A stretch of DNA of 64,000 bases from Adenophora triphylla var. japonica (taxonomy: Eukaryota; Streptophyta; Magnoliopsida; Asterales; Campanulaceae). The stretch is from assembly GCA_022495995.1 (NCBI GenBank), contig JAFEMH010002569.1, positions 62,001 to 126,000 of the forward strand, given 5' to 3'. Position 1 is the first letter of the stretch. Every line of letters starts with the position of its first letter. The position numbers were made by a program, and so were the translations under genes. Shown piece after piece: positions 32,792-43,107 of the stretch. The notes under the pieces were generated by a model that was not told the origin of the DNA, made no database searches, and saw only the letters and a list, made by a program, of their open reading frames with translations.

Positions 32792-35700
32792 GTGAATGTC
32801 ATAGAAACTTACAACGAAAATGACTACTCCAAGGCACTTTGGTTTTCCGGAAGCCTTCCTGTCTGGAGAATGATGCTAGCAAAAGGGTACTTTCCTGGAT
32901 TGGGGCTTGGAAAACACTTACAAGGGATAACGGAACCGCCATCGGTCCCCCCGCCTCACACAAAGCATGGCCTAGGATACATCATCTCCATCCACGATGA
33001 AGATGACGAAGAAGAGTGGGGCTTCACTCAAATCAAGTGGGAAGGAACCACATACAAAGGCTACGACGACCTAAAGCCCAAGAATGACAACCTCAAGCCA
33101 TATCGAAAGACACTCAATGGCTACTTTGTTCGAGAAGGAGAATGTATTCCCTACTTTATCTTTTCAGAACCATGGACTGATGATAGAGGAAAGCGCCAAT
33201 CGGGCTTTGAAATCTTCAGCGACTGCGATGCTTCTCCAGATGAAACAGAATCCGTCCCACTAATCCCTAATGATTTGTGGGGCACGAAGGCAGAAATGAT
33301 AAGTGAATGGGACATTGTGTTGGGAGAAGACATGTTGCGACAGTTCCAAGACCTGTGCCGGTTAGAAGACAGCCAGATCCATGCAATATCCAAGGGGGAC
33401 GCTCCAAATACTGACTACACAAGACTGATACAGAAATGTGATGAGCCAATTCTAAACTGGCACGTCACCGGAGGACCAGTTGTTGATGAAGACTTCATGA
33501 TCAAAGAGCTTGGTTGCACTCCCCATCCCCGCAGGAAGATAGGCCCCGTAGCTTTTACGTTAGAAGCAGGCTCCACCTCCGATGAACTCACTCAAGAGGA
33601 AATCGAGGCAGTGGCTGAACATGTATTCCCTTACTTCCTTAATGAAAACTTTGATCTTTCCGAGTACCCTGAGATTGCTAACATCGTGAATGATGAATTA
33701 ACTAATAACAATCAATATAACGAACACGTTAATAACGAATCATACGATGAGATAGATAAAGAAAACGAACAAATCTTAAAAGAATTAGCTAAGCAAGTAG
33801 GTCGTTGTGGAAAGAATGGCCCTGTTGACGACGAGGAAATGCAAACGGTTAATCTTGGGACAACGGAAGACCCCAGAGAAGCAAAGATCGGCAGCTTCTT
33901 CAAGGGGGAAGTTAGAGAAACCTTGACACAGCTCCTCAGAGAATATGTCGACGTCTTCGCTTGGTCCTACAAAGATATGCCTGGGTTGAATCAGTCAGTT
34001 GTAGAGCACAAGATACCGCTGCTACCCAATGCCAAGCCAGTCAAGCAGAAACTACGCAAAATCAAGCCGGAATGGTCAATGCAAGTGAAAGAGGAAATCA
34101 TGAAGCTCTTGAATGTAGGGTTCATCAAAGTGATTGAATATCCGGAATGGTTAGCAAACAAAGTGCAAGTAGCCAAGTCGAACGGGAAAATACGGGTCTG
34201 TGTTGATTTCAGAGACTTGAATAAGGCATCCCCTAAATATGATTTCCCGCTACCGAACATAGACATGTTGGTCGATGCCACAGCTGCATACGAAGTCCGC
34301 TCATTCGTCGATGGTTTCGCAGGGTATAACCAAATCCTCATGGCAGAGGAAGATCAGCACAAAATAGCATTCACCACACCTTGGGGAACGTTCTGCTACA
34401 CGGTCATGCCGTTTGGTCTCAAGAACGCTGGGGCTACTTATCAAAGAGCAGTCACGACACTATTCCACGACATGATCCACAAGGAAATAGAGGTATACGT
34501 GGACGACATGATTATTCACTCAAAAGGGACAGATGGTCAACACTTCAGAGATCTCAGAAAAATCTTCAATCGACTGAGACAGCACAAGATGAGGCTCAAC
34601 CCCGCCAAATGCTCATTCGGAGTGGTCAAAGGGAAAGTCTTAGGGTACATGGTCACAGAGCGTGGCATAGAAGCAGATCCCGCCAAGATAAAGGCCATTG
34701 CAGACATGCCTCCACCCTGAACACAGAAAGAAGTAAAGGGATTCATGGGCAGGCTTCAATATATCAGTCGATTCATCAATCAACTAACTACAATGTGCGA
34801 TCCTATCTTCAAGCTACTTAAGAAAAACGCACCTCAAGAGTGGACCGAAGAATGTCAAGAAGAATTCGAGGAAGTTAAGCACTACTTGACTTCCCCACCT
34901 ATCCTGGTTCCACCGCACAAGGAGAAGCCCTTGAAGTTGTACCTCACGATTACAGACAACGCATTAGGGGCTATGCTCGCTCAAGAACAGCCAGCCTCCC
35001 ACATAGAGAATGACATCTATTTCGTTAGCCGCAGATTCCAAGGCAGCGCAATCAACTACTCTCCACTCGACAAATCCTGTGCTGCTCTTGTTTGGGTATC
35101 ACAAAGGTTGAAGCACTATATGGAAGCCTTCCCGGTCCGTCTCATTGCAAAAATGGATCCACTAAAATATATCCTAGACAAATCAAATTTGTCTTCGAGA
35201 CTGGCCAAATGGTACTTCATGCTCGCGGGATATGATATCACTTACGTCACTCAGAAATCCATCAGGGGGAGTGTATTCGCAGATCAGTTGGCCGAATTTC
35301 CTTGTGACGAAGTGAAGGGGAAAGACCCGCGATTCCCTGATGAGGATATCATGAGTATAGAAGAAGAAAATAAGTGGTAATTATTTTTCGATGGCGCAGC
35401 CAACAAGAGAGGGTTCGGCATTGGAATGTTATTAGTAGACCCTAACGACATCTACACTCCACTGGCAATACGTCTTGACTTTGACGCCACCAACAACACC
35501 ACAGAATACGAGGCTTGCATAGTGGGACTTGAGGCAGCTCTAGAACGCAACGTGACTGAACTCGAGGTATTCGGGGATTCCCAATTGATCATCAATCAGA
35601 CATTGAAGAAGTGGAGGGTCCAAGATCCAACCCTTCAAAGATACAGTGCCCATCTCTAAGAGTTGGCGCAACAATTCCAAGATGTCTCATTCCACTACCT

Positions 35701-37140
35701 CCCCAGAGATAAAAATCGGTTTGCGGACGCATTGGCCACACTTGCTTCTTTGTTCGAAATCCCTAAAGGAAAAGCAGTCAAACCCTTCAAAATAACACGA
35801 CGTGCAACTCCTGCATACTGCGTCGTTATAGATCTCCATGACTGCAAAGACAAATGGTTATCCGAATGTGCCACTGTTGGGAACTCCGAAGAGAACCCAT
35901 GGTACCATGACATTTGGCCTTTCATCCTAGATGGAACCATCCCACCTGAGACAGACCCGAAGACTCAGATCGCCCTTAAGAGGTTGGCTGCTAATTACGT
36001 CATCACCGCTGGTCGCCTATTCAAGAAACATTCCCAAGGAAACCTCCTTTGTGCCACCGAGGAAGAGGCCCAAGAAATAATGGACCATGTTCATCAGGGC
36101 ATATGTGGAACCCACATGAGCGGAAACATGCTCGCCAAAAAGATCATCAGACAAGGGTACTTTTGGCTGACCATGGAAGCCGACTGTACCAAAATGGTCA
36201 AGAAGTGCCACAAGTGTCAGATACACGCCAATCTTCAGCATGCACCGCCCTCCTTGTTATACCCTATGACTTCTCCTTGGCCGTTCTCTACATGGGGGAT
36301 AGACGTGATTGGAAAGGTCACACCCATAGGAGCCAACGGACACTGCTTCATCCTAGTAGCCATCGACTACTTCACTAAGTGGGTTGAGGCCGCCTCCTAC
36401 AAAGTTCTGAATGCCAGAAAGGTTGCAAAATTCATCAAGCACAACATCATCTGCCGGTATGGGGTTCCACAAGAGATGATATCCGATAATGGGTCACACT
36501 TCGAGAAAGAAACCGATCGCCTACTAACCGAATACAAAATCACAAGGCACAAGTCGTCTCCTTACAGGCCTCAAACGAACAGAGCAGTTGAAGCCGCAAA
36601 CAAAACAATCGAGACTATCATCAGAAAAATGGGGGTCACTGGAAAAGACTGGCCCGACAAGCTACCATTCGCACTATGGGGATACCGCACTTCAGTCCGA
36701 ACAGCTACAGGAGAGACTCCCTACGCCCTCACATTCGGAATGGAGGCTGTCTTACCGATAGAATTGGAAATACAATCACTACGGGTTCTCCTAGAAAACC
36801 AAGTGAACGAGGTCGACTGGCTAGGAAGCAGATACGAAGAGTTGGCCCTGTTGGACGAAAGAAGGTTGAAAACAGCCGAACACACTCAAGCTTACCAAAG
36901 AAGAATGGCAAGAGCTTTCAACAAAAAGGTCAAGACGAGGAACATCAGAGTAGGTGACCTGGTTCTCCGTGAGCACCGTCCTGGACCTTTCAACCCGCTA
37001 GGCAAGTGGGGACCAAGATGGATAGGACCCTACATTGTGAAGAAGATATTCTGCAGGGAGCCCTTCAGCTGGTAGACTTAGACGGAGATCAACTACCGAA
37101 GCCGGTCAACATGGACAAGCTCAAGAAGTACTTCGCGTGA
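32792..37140 (+). pseudogene. pol: Element B pol: G-patch, reverse transcriptase, dual RNase H, integrase
   Basis: One frame runs from 32792 to 37072. It opens with a G-patch (YFPGLGLGKHLQG), then a Tat linker, then reverse transcriptase with VYVDDMIIHSKG (YVDD box at about 34495-34510), RNase H, archaeal-type RNase H (FFDGAANKRG, NNTTEYEACI), integrase zinc finger (KKCHKCQ) and core (WGIDVIGK, DNGSHF, EAANKT). No DNG/DTG protease motif is present between gag and the G-patch, so the protease is deleted. Breaks: TGA 34718 (Arg position), TAA 35378 (before the second RNase H), TAA 35657, and a one-base deletion near 37058 that displaces the last 26 codons, which end at TGA 37140. All other sequence reads normally, so decay is recent. 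Confidence 0.88.
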
Positions 37141-37167
37141 CTTGGCCTCCTAAAAAGAAATCGCTCG

Positions 37168-37264
37168 CTAGGTTGAAAATCCCGCAAAGGACGGCCTAGG
37201 CAAAAATTAGAGCTATCACAAGAAAAGAAGCCCGCTAGATTGAAAACCCGAAGGGGCGGTCTAG
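37168..37264 (+). other. Two conserved hairpins after the integrase stop, B copies
   Basis: First: CTAGG (37168-37172) with CCTAG (37195-37199). Second: CTAGA (37235-37239) with TCTAG (37260-37264). The G:C pair of the first is A:T in the second, a change on both sides. Inner loops are CCCGCAAAGG and CCCGAAGGGG. Confidence 0.6.
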
Positions 37265-37311
37265 ACAAAAGAAAGGGTGTGCATAAAGAAAAAAAAAAAA
37301 AAAGGAGGCTT

Positions 37312-37325
37312 ATCTCGTGCGAGAT
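37312..37325. promoter_or_regulatory. Single palindrome ATCTCGTGCGAGAT in element B
   Basis: One base away from the perfect 14-base palindrome; the change is C to T at a CpG. No partner is seen at 19-20 bases. Confidence 0.5.
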
Positions 37326-37371
37326 TACCCCTCGGCACGGAGCCGTATTTTGTCCTTTTCTCAAAAATGAA

Positions 37372-37443
37372 CTACGTTAGACCTGAGCCTCTTATTTAAT
37401 TAATGTAAAAGACGAACGTAGGCAGCCTCCGGGTTCGGTCTAA
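37372..37443 (+). other. Conserved CTACG/CGTAG pseudoknot-like element, B copy 2
   Basis: CTACG (37372-37376), TTAGACC (37377-37383), an AT-rich inner region, CGTAG (37417-37421), GGTCTAA (37437-37443). The crossing helix has seven pairs here. Confidence 0.65.
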
Positions 37444-37618
37444 TCAAATAAATAAATCTACTTTTGTCCTTTTATTAATCGAATACATTTTTATTAATGA
37501 CAAAAGGGAAATCCTAACCACAACGACTAATTCGCTAAACTAACAACTTTGAAAAAAAATACTAATAAAATAAAAAACTATTGATCTATCAAAGCAATCT
37601 CTTGGTACTCCTAAAGAT

Positions 37619-39118
37619 CTAGCCTTTCATTGACTTGGTAGGCCGGCGGACATGATCTCCACCGTCTTCGCGATCCTTCCTGCGCTTTGAGCCCCTCAAA
37701 GCAGAACATCCCTCGAGGCGATCAAAGACAGACTCCGAAAGCCTCTTGAAGACATTGGCCCTATCTAAAGCTTGCGTCTTTCCAGGCATCCCTTTGCCTC
37801 GCCTCTCGTACCAATCCCCATCGAGAAAATCCTGAGTTGGATAGGTTCGCACGTTAGCGGGATCGGACTGAGCCTCGCTCCTTCGCAAAATACTGCTAGC
37901 TACAAAAGAATCTCCTAGCAGTGAAAGCCGCAGATCATCAATCTTCTCTGCACTAGGGTGACCGGTATGAAGGAACCAATCCAAGTACTTATCAGACAAG
38001 AAGATACTTGCATTAAAAGTCCGAAGGTTCGACCAGCGGTCCCGACTATTTCCTTCACCCCATGCTTGAGCTAGCGCCTGCGCAAACTCTACACCAATAT
38101 AAGACACTTCACGAGAAGGTCCTTCGAAAAGATAAGTGTCCTGCTGCTGACCAAGCTGATGGAGCACCCGCTTGGGGAAATAAAAGGAGGAATCTCGCAA
38201 ACCCGGAAGAACAACCCTGTCAAAACCCACGGTATTGGCAACATACTTGTTCAACCTCCAATAAGGTGGACACCAAAGAATGTCAGCAGTTTCGGTCTTC
38301 GCAATCAACTCAGCCCATTCATCCGCTGAAAGATCATTGATCAATAACTTTCGTGTATGATAAGTGAAAGGGGAATATTCCAACGGGGGACCTACCAACT
38401 TGAGATGCTCCCTAAGCCACATGGTCAACAGAAGAGGACTCCCTTGAGTCATGACACCGGTCCTATGCAGCTCGTCAAGACCATGCAGGGTCTCACCCAA
38501 GATTAGCGGAATAATGTTCCTAGAACGTTTTTTAGCCTGCAGAACAGTTTCCACCAGTTGGGAGTCAACCAAACCGTCCCTACATGTAAACAGAACATCT
38601 CCAAAAAGAAAAAGAGCCAGAAAGTTCCGTTTATAGACATGAAAAGCGTCATCATCTGAATCACCGCTAAAGCGTCCTGGAAAAGAAGAGCAATCAACCC
38701 ACTTGCGGTGAACCAACTCATAGCAAACCTCAAGGGGGATCCCTAACAATTTATTCAAAGCCTCCGAATGATTCCTATGGTACTTAGGAACAGCAATCTC
38801 ACCTGTCAAAGGCATATCCAAGATAATAGCAAATTCCTCCACAGTAGGCACCATCTCATTCAAAGAAAAATTGAAAAGGTGAATAGAGGGATCCCAAAAT
38901 CGAGCAAAGACTCCTTGCAAAAGACTCCAATCCGGTTGGAGGTTCTTCAAAGTGAAAAGAATTCTGAATCCAAATTCTGCAATAAACCTATTGCGAGACC
39001 GGTTGCGAAACGACCTCACAAAATCCCTTGATGCTTGCTTGAAAGATGCAATCACTTCAGATGACAGGGAAAAATCATCGACAATCATTGATGTTGGGGG
39101 GATCTCCTTGGAAGCCAT
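37619..39118 (-). CDS. Element B antisense gene 1: intact DUF7745/plant-mobile-like protein, 499 aa
   Basis: A complete, stop-free minus-strand gene from ATG 39118 to 37619, between pol and the 3' LTR. It is a homologue of antisense gene 1 of A and C: it shares FNFSLNEMVPTVEEFAIILD (about residues 81-100), RNIIPLILGETLHGLDEL and the DSSFYFPKRVLHQLG region. The C-terminus is basic (GSKRRKDRED and RRPTKSMKG) and may act as a nuclear signal. No catalytic motif is recognised. A TATA box (39225-39219) and a palindrome pair identical in type to the LTR pair lie upstream. That this frame is intact while gag-pol is broken suggests recent selection, or chance in a young copy. The identification of the domain rests on memory of its pattern. 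Confidence 0.75.
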   Translation of the reverse strand: MASKEIPPTSMIVDDFSLSSEVIASFKQASRDFVRSFRNRSRNRFIAEFGFRILFTLKNLQPDWSLLQGVFARFWDPSIHLFNFSLNEMVPTVEEFAIILDMPLTGEIAVPKYHRNHSEALNKLLGIPLEVCYELVHRKWVDCSSFPGRFSGDSDDDAFHVYKRNFLALFLFGDVLFTCRDGLVDSQLVETVLQAKKRSRNIIPLILGETLHGLDELHRTGVMTQGSPLLLTMWLREHLKLVGPPLEYSPFTYHTRKLLINDLSADEWAELIAKTETADILWCPPYWRLNKYVANTVGFDRVVLPGLRDSSFYFPKRVLHQLGQQQDTYLFEGPSREVSYIGVEFAQALAQAWGEGNSRDRWSNLRTFNASIFLSDKYLDWFLHTGHPSAEKIDDLRLSLLGDSFVASSILRRSEAQSDPANVRTYPTQDFLDGDWYERRGKGMPGKTQALDRANVFKRLSESVFDRLEGCSALRGSKRRKDREDGGDHVRRPTKSMKG

Positions 39119-39218
39119 GGATCACAGGGTTGAAGAAAAAGACAAGAGTTTCACCCTAACAGAATATCTCTAGAGTTTGAAAGGCTAGAATGAGTTATCT
39201 GGCCGGACTACAGGGTGA

Positions 39219-39315
39219 TTTTATAGGGAAAACTGACAAAATCCTGTTAGAAAAAGGAAGAGATTTCTGCCTGGGTAGCGTGTCTCTTGCAAGACACCTT
39301 ATCTCGCGCGAGATA
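39219..39315 (-). promoter_or_regulatory. Promoter of antisense gene 1 of B: TATA box and palindrome pair
   Basis: On the minus strand TATAAAA (39225-39219) lies 100 bases before the ATG. Upstream are TGTCTCTTGCAAGACA (39281-39296) and the perfect 16-base palindrome TATCTCGCGCGAGATA (39300-39315), centres 19 bases apart. The layout copies the LTR promoter of the same element. Confidence 0.7.
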
Positions 39316-39658
39316 TCCCTACGACAAAACAGCAACAGTTCTGCTCAAACGACAATCTAGCCCCGACTTGACGAAACAAGTCTCGAAAAACCTGCGTGTA
39401 CAGTTTACAACATGCAGTAAAATACCAAGATGAGGGCTCAAAATTGTGGCCTAGCGGCCATTCCATTTCATTTCCAAAAACATGGAAAGTCGAGAAAGTT
39501 AATTAACTAATTAGACCTAGGATTAGGGGTTAAGAAAAACCATTGTTTGTGCTACCTACTTGTTCCTAACAGGTACCAAAAGAAAAGAAAAATTGTCTTG
39601 GCCCACACGGCCAATATATACAAATCATCAGAAATCAGATAAAGGGAAAAGGAGGGGG

Positions 39659-39886
39659 TCACGCCATCATGTCGCTCGAGCCGCCGGCACCTCCGCCATC
39701 ACCACCATGGGGGCTACCATCCCTCCTCGACCTCTTAGCTCCGCAAATAGGGGTCACCGCCGAGGCAACTCTCGAGGCTGCCAAAGAAGCCTTGTGGAAC
39801 AGCCTCTCGGACAGGTCCGACACCAGGGCCATCAGTCCCGCCATCTTAGTTGCGCCACGGTTGTAATCAGCCGCGGACATGGTGAC
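39659..39886 (-). pseudogene. Last exon of a second antisense gene in element B
   Basis: An acceptor-like TTGGTTGTCAG precedes an open segment of 75 codons (39886-39659) beginning near MSAADYN and ending GGGAGGSSDMMA. It contains a basic stretch GAKRSRRDG, similar in position to the basic tail of antisense gene 2 of A. The rest of the gene, including the plant mobile domain, is not present, so it is probably a deletion remnant. Confidence 0.45.
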
Positions 39887-40189
39887 CTGACAACCAAAGG
39901 AAAAGAAAATGTTCAGATGAAGTTGGACATATACACTTATATGGACGAATACGAGATATACCTTCTGGAAAGTGACCAAATTGTCCTCGACAATAAGCGT
40001 CTACGCAACGTCAAAGTTCAAGATTTTGACACATTTACCCTTGGAAATGATAAACTAACAAGGAAATGTGGAAAAATCGGCACCGCAAGTCACGGAACGA
40101 GCCAAACGTGACATGCGCACGATCGCCCGGTACGGCACCAGTCGCCCGAGAACCGAGTGGTCCAAAGATCAACTCAATCCACATGATTC
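39887..40189 (+). other. Spacer in the 3' region of B
   Basis: Between the antisense exon and the minisatellite I see only an intron-like minus-strand pyrimidine tract and no other feature. Confidence 0.35.
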
Positions 40190-40650
40190 AGAGCCCAGAA
40201 AGGTGAATCATCAAAGAAAAAGCCCGGTCCAACGCCCAAACAAGTGGATCGTCATCACAAAAGCCCGGTCCAACGCCCAGACAGGTGGATCGTTGTCAGA
40301 AAAGCCCGGTCCAACGCCCAAACAGGTGGATCGTCATCATAAAAGCTCAGTCCAACGCCCAAACAGGTGGATCGTCAAACCAAAAGGCCCGGTCCAACGC
40401 CCAAACAGGTGGATCGTCAAACCAAAAGGCCCGATCCAACACCCAGACAGGTGGATCGTCGAACCAAAAGCTCGATTCAACGCCCAAACAGGTGAATCGT
40501 CATCCCCAACAACAAAAAGCCCGATTCGGAGCCCAAAAAGGCGAATCGTCACAAAACTGACAGGACTCAGAGGACCGGACAGGTAAGCCTTTGTGTTCTA
40601 ACATAGTTCCCGCAGGTTCAGAGCCCAGACAGGCGAATCTTCAGACAGGC
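40190..40650 (+). repeat. Hairpin minisatellite of element B, about ten units
   Basis: Units of about 40-45 bases of the form GATCCAACGCCCAAACAGG-TGGATC plus a variable A-rich tail. Each unit is itself a hairpin. The stem varies: GATCCA/TGGATC, GATTCA/TGAATC, GATTCG/CGAATC, with wobble variants GGTCCA/TGGATC. Both sides change together. It occupies the same place, before the 3' LTR, as the arrays of element A. Confidence 0.75.
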
Positions 40651-40779
40651 AGGTATATTCTGAATTGGGTCTTGATTTGATTCCTCAGTATGAATTTACC
40701 TTTTCAAAAACAAAATCTCCGCGATTCTCAAATGATTTTCAAAATACCTAAAGCAGCCTTTTCATGTTTTGGAGTCGAA

Positions 40780-40837
40780 CTACGTCATGGTCTGATTCTC
40801 CGATAGAGATACGTAGGAAGCCGTGCGGCCCGACCAT
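40780..40837 (+). other. Conserved CTACG/CGTAG pseudoknot-like element, B copy 3
   Basis: CTACG (40780-40784), ATGGTC (40787-40792), CGTAG (40812-40816), GACCAT (40832-40837). The six-pair crossing helix has a sequence not seen in other copies but remains fully complementary. Confidence 0.65.
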
Positions 40838-40895
40838 CCCGATGTTCAGAATGATGTCTTTTCTATCATCGACATGACTTCTTTCATAAGACTTG

Positions 40896-40909
40896 TCGCC
40901 GAGGGGATC
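40896..40909 (+). other. Polypurine tract of element B
   Basis: TCGCCGAGGGGATC immediately before the 3' LTR (40910), matching the tract of element A. Confidence 0.7.
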
Positions 40910-41841
40910 TGTAGACACCCCATTCTGAACACATCGGATCATACTTATACCACTCTAAGTCTCGCTTTGAGTCAAGAAGTAGAAATCCACCATTTCGTCA
41001 TGTTTCGTTAAGTTTTGACTAACCATCGTTAGTTTAGGACTAAACTGCATACGAGATAACGAGGAGAGGACAAAACTGTCCATAGGAGCAATATCTCGCT
41101 GTGAGATGGCATGTCTCACGCGAGATATCCCGCCTCTGCAGATTGCAGACGACAGTTCCCTCGTCGATTTCAACCTCTTTCCGGGATAAAACTTTATCCC
41201 TCCGGCCAACCAATAGGATTTGGGGTCTAGAACCATCTGATAGGGTTTTACCTCTCCACTTCTTCCTATCTATCCCCTATAAATACTTGGTGACTTCCAA
41301 GGTTGAAGACCCCCCCGGGGATCAATCGCGAATTTTCACAACACACACACATTTTGTTGGCTTCTTTCCCTGAAAGAATCCTACAAAATCACCCTAAAAA
41401 CTCACCTCATAGTTTGTTTGTCAACCTTGTTGATAAACAAACATCAAGCTCCAAGTCAAGGACCGAAGGGAAGCTCTGTCCGTGTCAAGAGTCGATTCTA
41501 AACTTGAGTCGAAACTCTGCCCAAATCACCTCACGCAAGGTAACCCCTAAATCCCTTTCTAATCGATCCTACATTCCGTTTAACCCCGTTAAATGGACCA
41601 TTGTTTGTAATATTAAAAAATCGTTTTTATTCTTTTCTTTTGAAAACCTCTCTTTTCTTTAGCAAGACCGATCTCCGGATTGGGTGAAATGGATGCTCCT
41701 TGACCTACCCATTTCATAACCTAAGCCCCGAACCCAAATCTCTTTCAAAATGGTTTTCCTATTTTCTCCAATCGAATAATATAGGTGGCGACTCAAAAAA
41801 CGAAAAAGATAAAAATCCCTCTTTTTCCTCACAACGCTACA
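40910..41841 (+). mobile_element. 3' LTR of element B
   Basis: 932 bases. Compared with the 5' LTR it lacks 82 bases at about 41562 and has on the order of fifteen substitutions by eye. Its palindrome pair has lost CpGs: GCGAGATA became GTGAGATG and TCTCGCGC became TCTCACGC (41092-41125). TATA box 41278-41285. Confidence 0.93.
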
Positions 41842-41846
41842 GAATC

Positions 41847-43102
41847 CATTCAAACACAAAACACAAAGAAGATAGGTATAACCTCCTTCTCCTTACCCTA
41901 AAATTCTCTCATCCATGCATGCATCTCAAACTTTGAAGATGTAGTTTGTTCACCAACTTGTTCATCTTTGCTAGACCTAAAAATGTAGTCACCTTGGAAT
42001 AAATTTCCATGGATGACCATTTAAAAGGTCTAAATCATTTCTTACTCATTTAAAAGTGTTTTTCCAAAATATTTCTTACTCAAAAGAGTTTTCAAAAATC
42101 ATTTTCATACAACATAAAATCTTGATTTCAAAGGATAAAATTCCCCTTCCCAAGCAAATGAAATGCTTAAGTCCTAATGTACCCTAAGGATGGCTTGATA
42201 TAGTAGATCACCACTAAAATGTTTAGTGACTACTAATCAAAGCCTAAGGAAATGGGGACAAGCATGGATGCCAAACCCCTTTTAAAATCATGTTTTTCTT
42301 CAAGAGAAAGTTGCTGTCCAGTAGCCTTTCTCTAAGACCTCTGTCCATGGTCTAATTTTTTGGACATACAGAAACTTGGAATTTGGTGTTTACTACAAAA
42401 CACTTTTTGTATCCAATATCCAGAGCTTTCCAGACATATTTTTACTTTATTTTTTACGTGAGTAAAACTCCCTTTTTCAAATTGTCTTTTGAAGGTCAGT
42501 TCCTCAGTCGCTGGAAATCCAGATTTCATATCTGAGATTTCCATAAGGTTTTGGTCCACCAAATCATCTCCAAAGGGGAAAGATATTTTACAGAAACCTT
42601 ATTTAAGGTGTTTTGAACAACTTTCATTCTCGGACTTTCCCCATATTTTGAATTTTTAAAGCCCTTAAACCCATTTTAAAATCAAGTGTCCACTGCCTTT
42701 TTCATTCTGGCAGAATTGGTTTTCAACTTCAAAAAATCTTTTGAGTACCAAAACTCAACCCAAAAACCATACCAAAAATCATGGGACTTGTTTTATGTCT
42801 TATAAAGAATTTCCAATTTTTATTTTTCTCAGTTTCAACTTATTTTGTCCAAAGGAACACACACACACACACACAAATGGTTTTTAAAGCTTGGAAGACT
42901 CGTTTTTACGAGGCATTCCGGGTGAACACCAACGTTCTTCCCGGCGTGTAACGTGACCTCCGAACCCAAATCTCTAATCTCGGGCCTTTTTCAAAGTTTT
43001 GGCCCTTAAAATAAAAATGGTGTGGCGACTTCGTGTTTTTTCGATTGATTTTCTAAGAAAAGAAAAATACCAATCTTTCGGAAAAATGGCAACATCGTTA
43101 CA
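41847..43102 (+). mobile_element. 3' LTR of element A, right piece
   Basis: Continues the 3' LTR after element B and its GAATC duplicate, and matches 10954-12204. It contains an expanded CA repeat (about 42857-42876) and the internal primer-site-like TGGCGACTTCG (43023-43033), and ends CGTTACA. The GCTGG duplicate follows at 43103-43107. Confidence 0.93.
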
Positions 43103-43107
43103 GCTGG

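Larger units (their letters stand above)
29500..41841 (+). mobile_element. Element B: complete Tat-type LTR retrotransposon (12.3 kb) nested in the 3' LTR of A
   Basis: Both LTRs, primer site, purine tract and a 5-base duplication are present. Order: LTR, leader, gag remnant, pol from G-patch to integrase, conserved hairpins, antisense gene 1, last exon of a second antisense gene, hairpin minisatellite, purine tract, LTR. Pol has three stops and a frameshift; the gag capsid and the protease are missing. It inserted after A, so it is among the youngest elements here. Confidence 0.93.
10311..43102 (+). mobile_element. Element A: Tat-type LTR retrotransposon with internal pol deletion, containing element B
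   Basis: Borders are fixed by the GCTGG duplication. Order: 5' LTR 10311-12204, tRNA-Arg primer site, leader, gag, a long acidic gag extension, protease plus G-patch, the C-terminal part of integrase, conserved RNA-like motifs, two antisense genes, a 72-base tandem array, a 33-base array, three more CTACG/CGTAG elements, purine tract, 3' LTR. The 3' LTR is interrupted by element B. Without B the element is about 20.4 kb. Reverse transcriptase, both RNase H domains and the integrase N-terminus are deleted, so it can only move with help. Element C is a close relative. Confidence 0.9.

Noticed and set aside
37619..39118. Intact 499-codon frame as a host gene
   Set aside because: It lies inside element B between pol and the 3' LTR, has homologues at the same place in A and C, and is antisense as usual for Tat elements.
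40190..40560. Regularly spaced repeats resembling a CRISPR array
   Set aside because: The DNA is from a plant nucleus. The spacers are not unique sequences of constant length, and no cas gene is present. It is a minisatellite inside element B.
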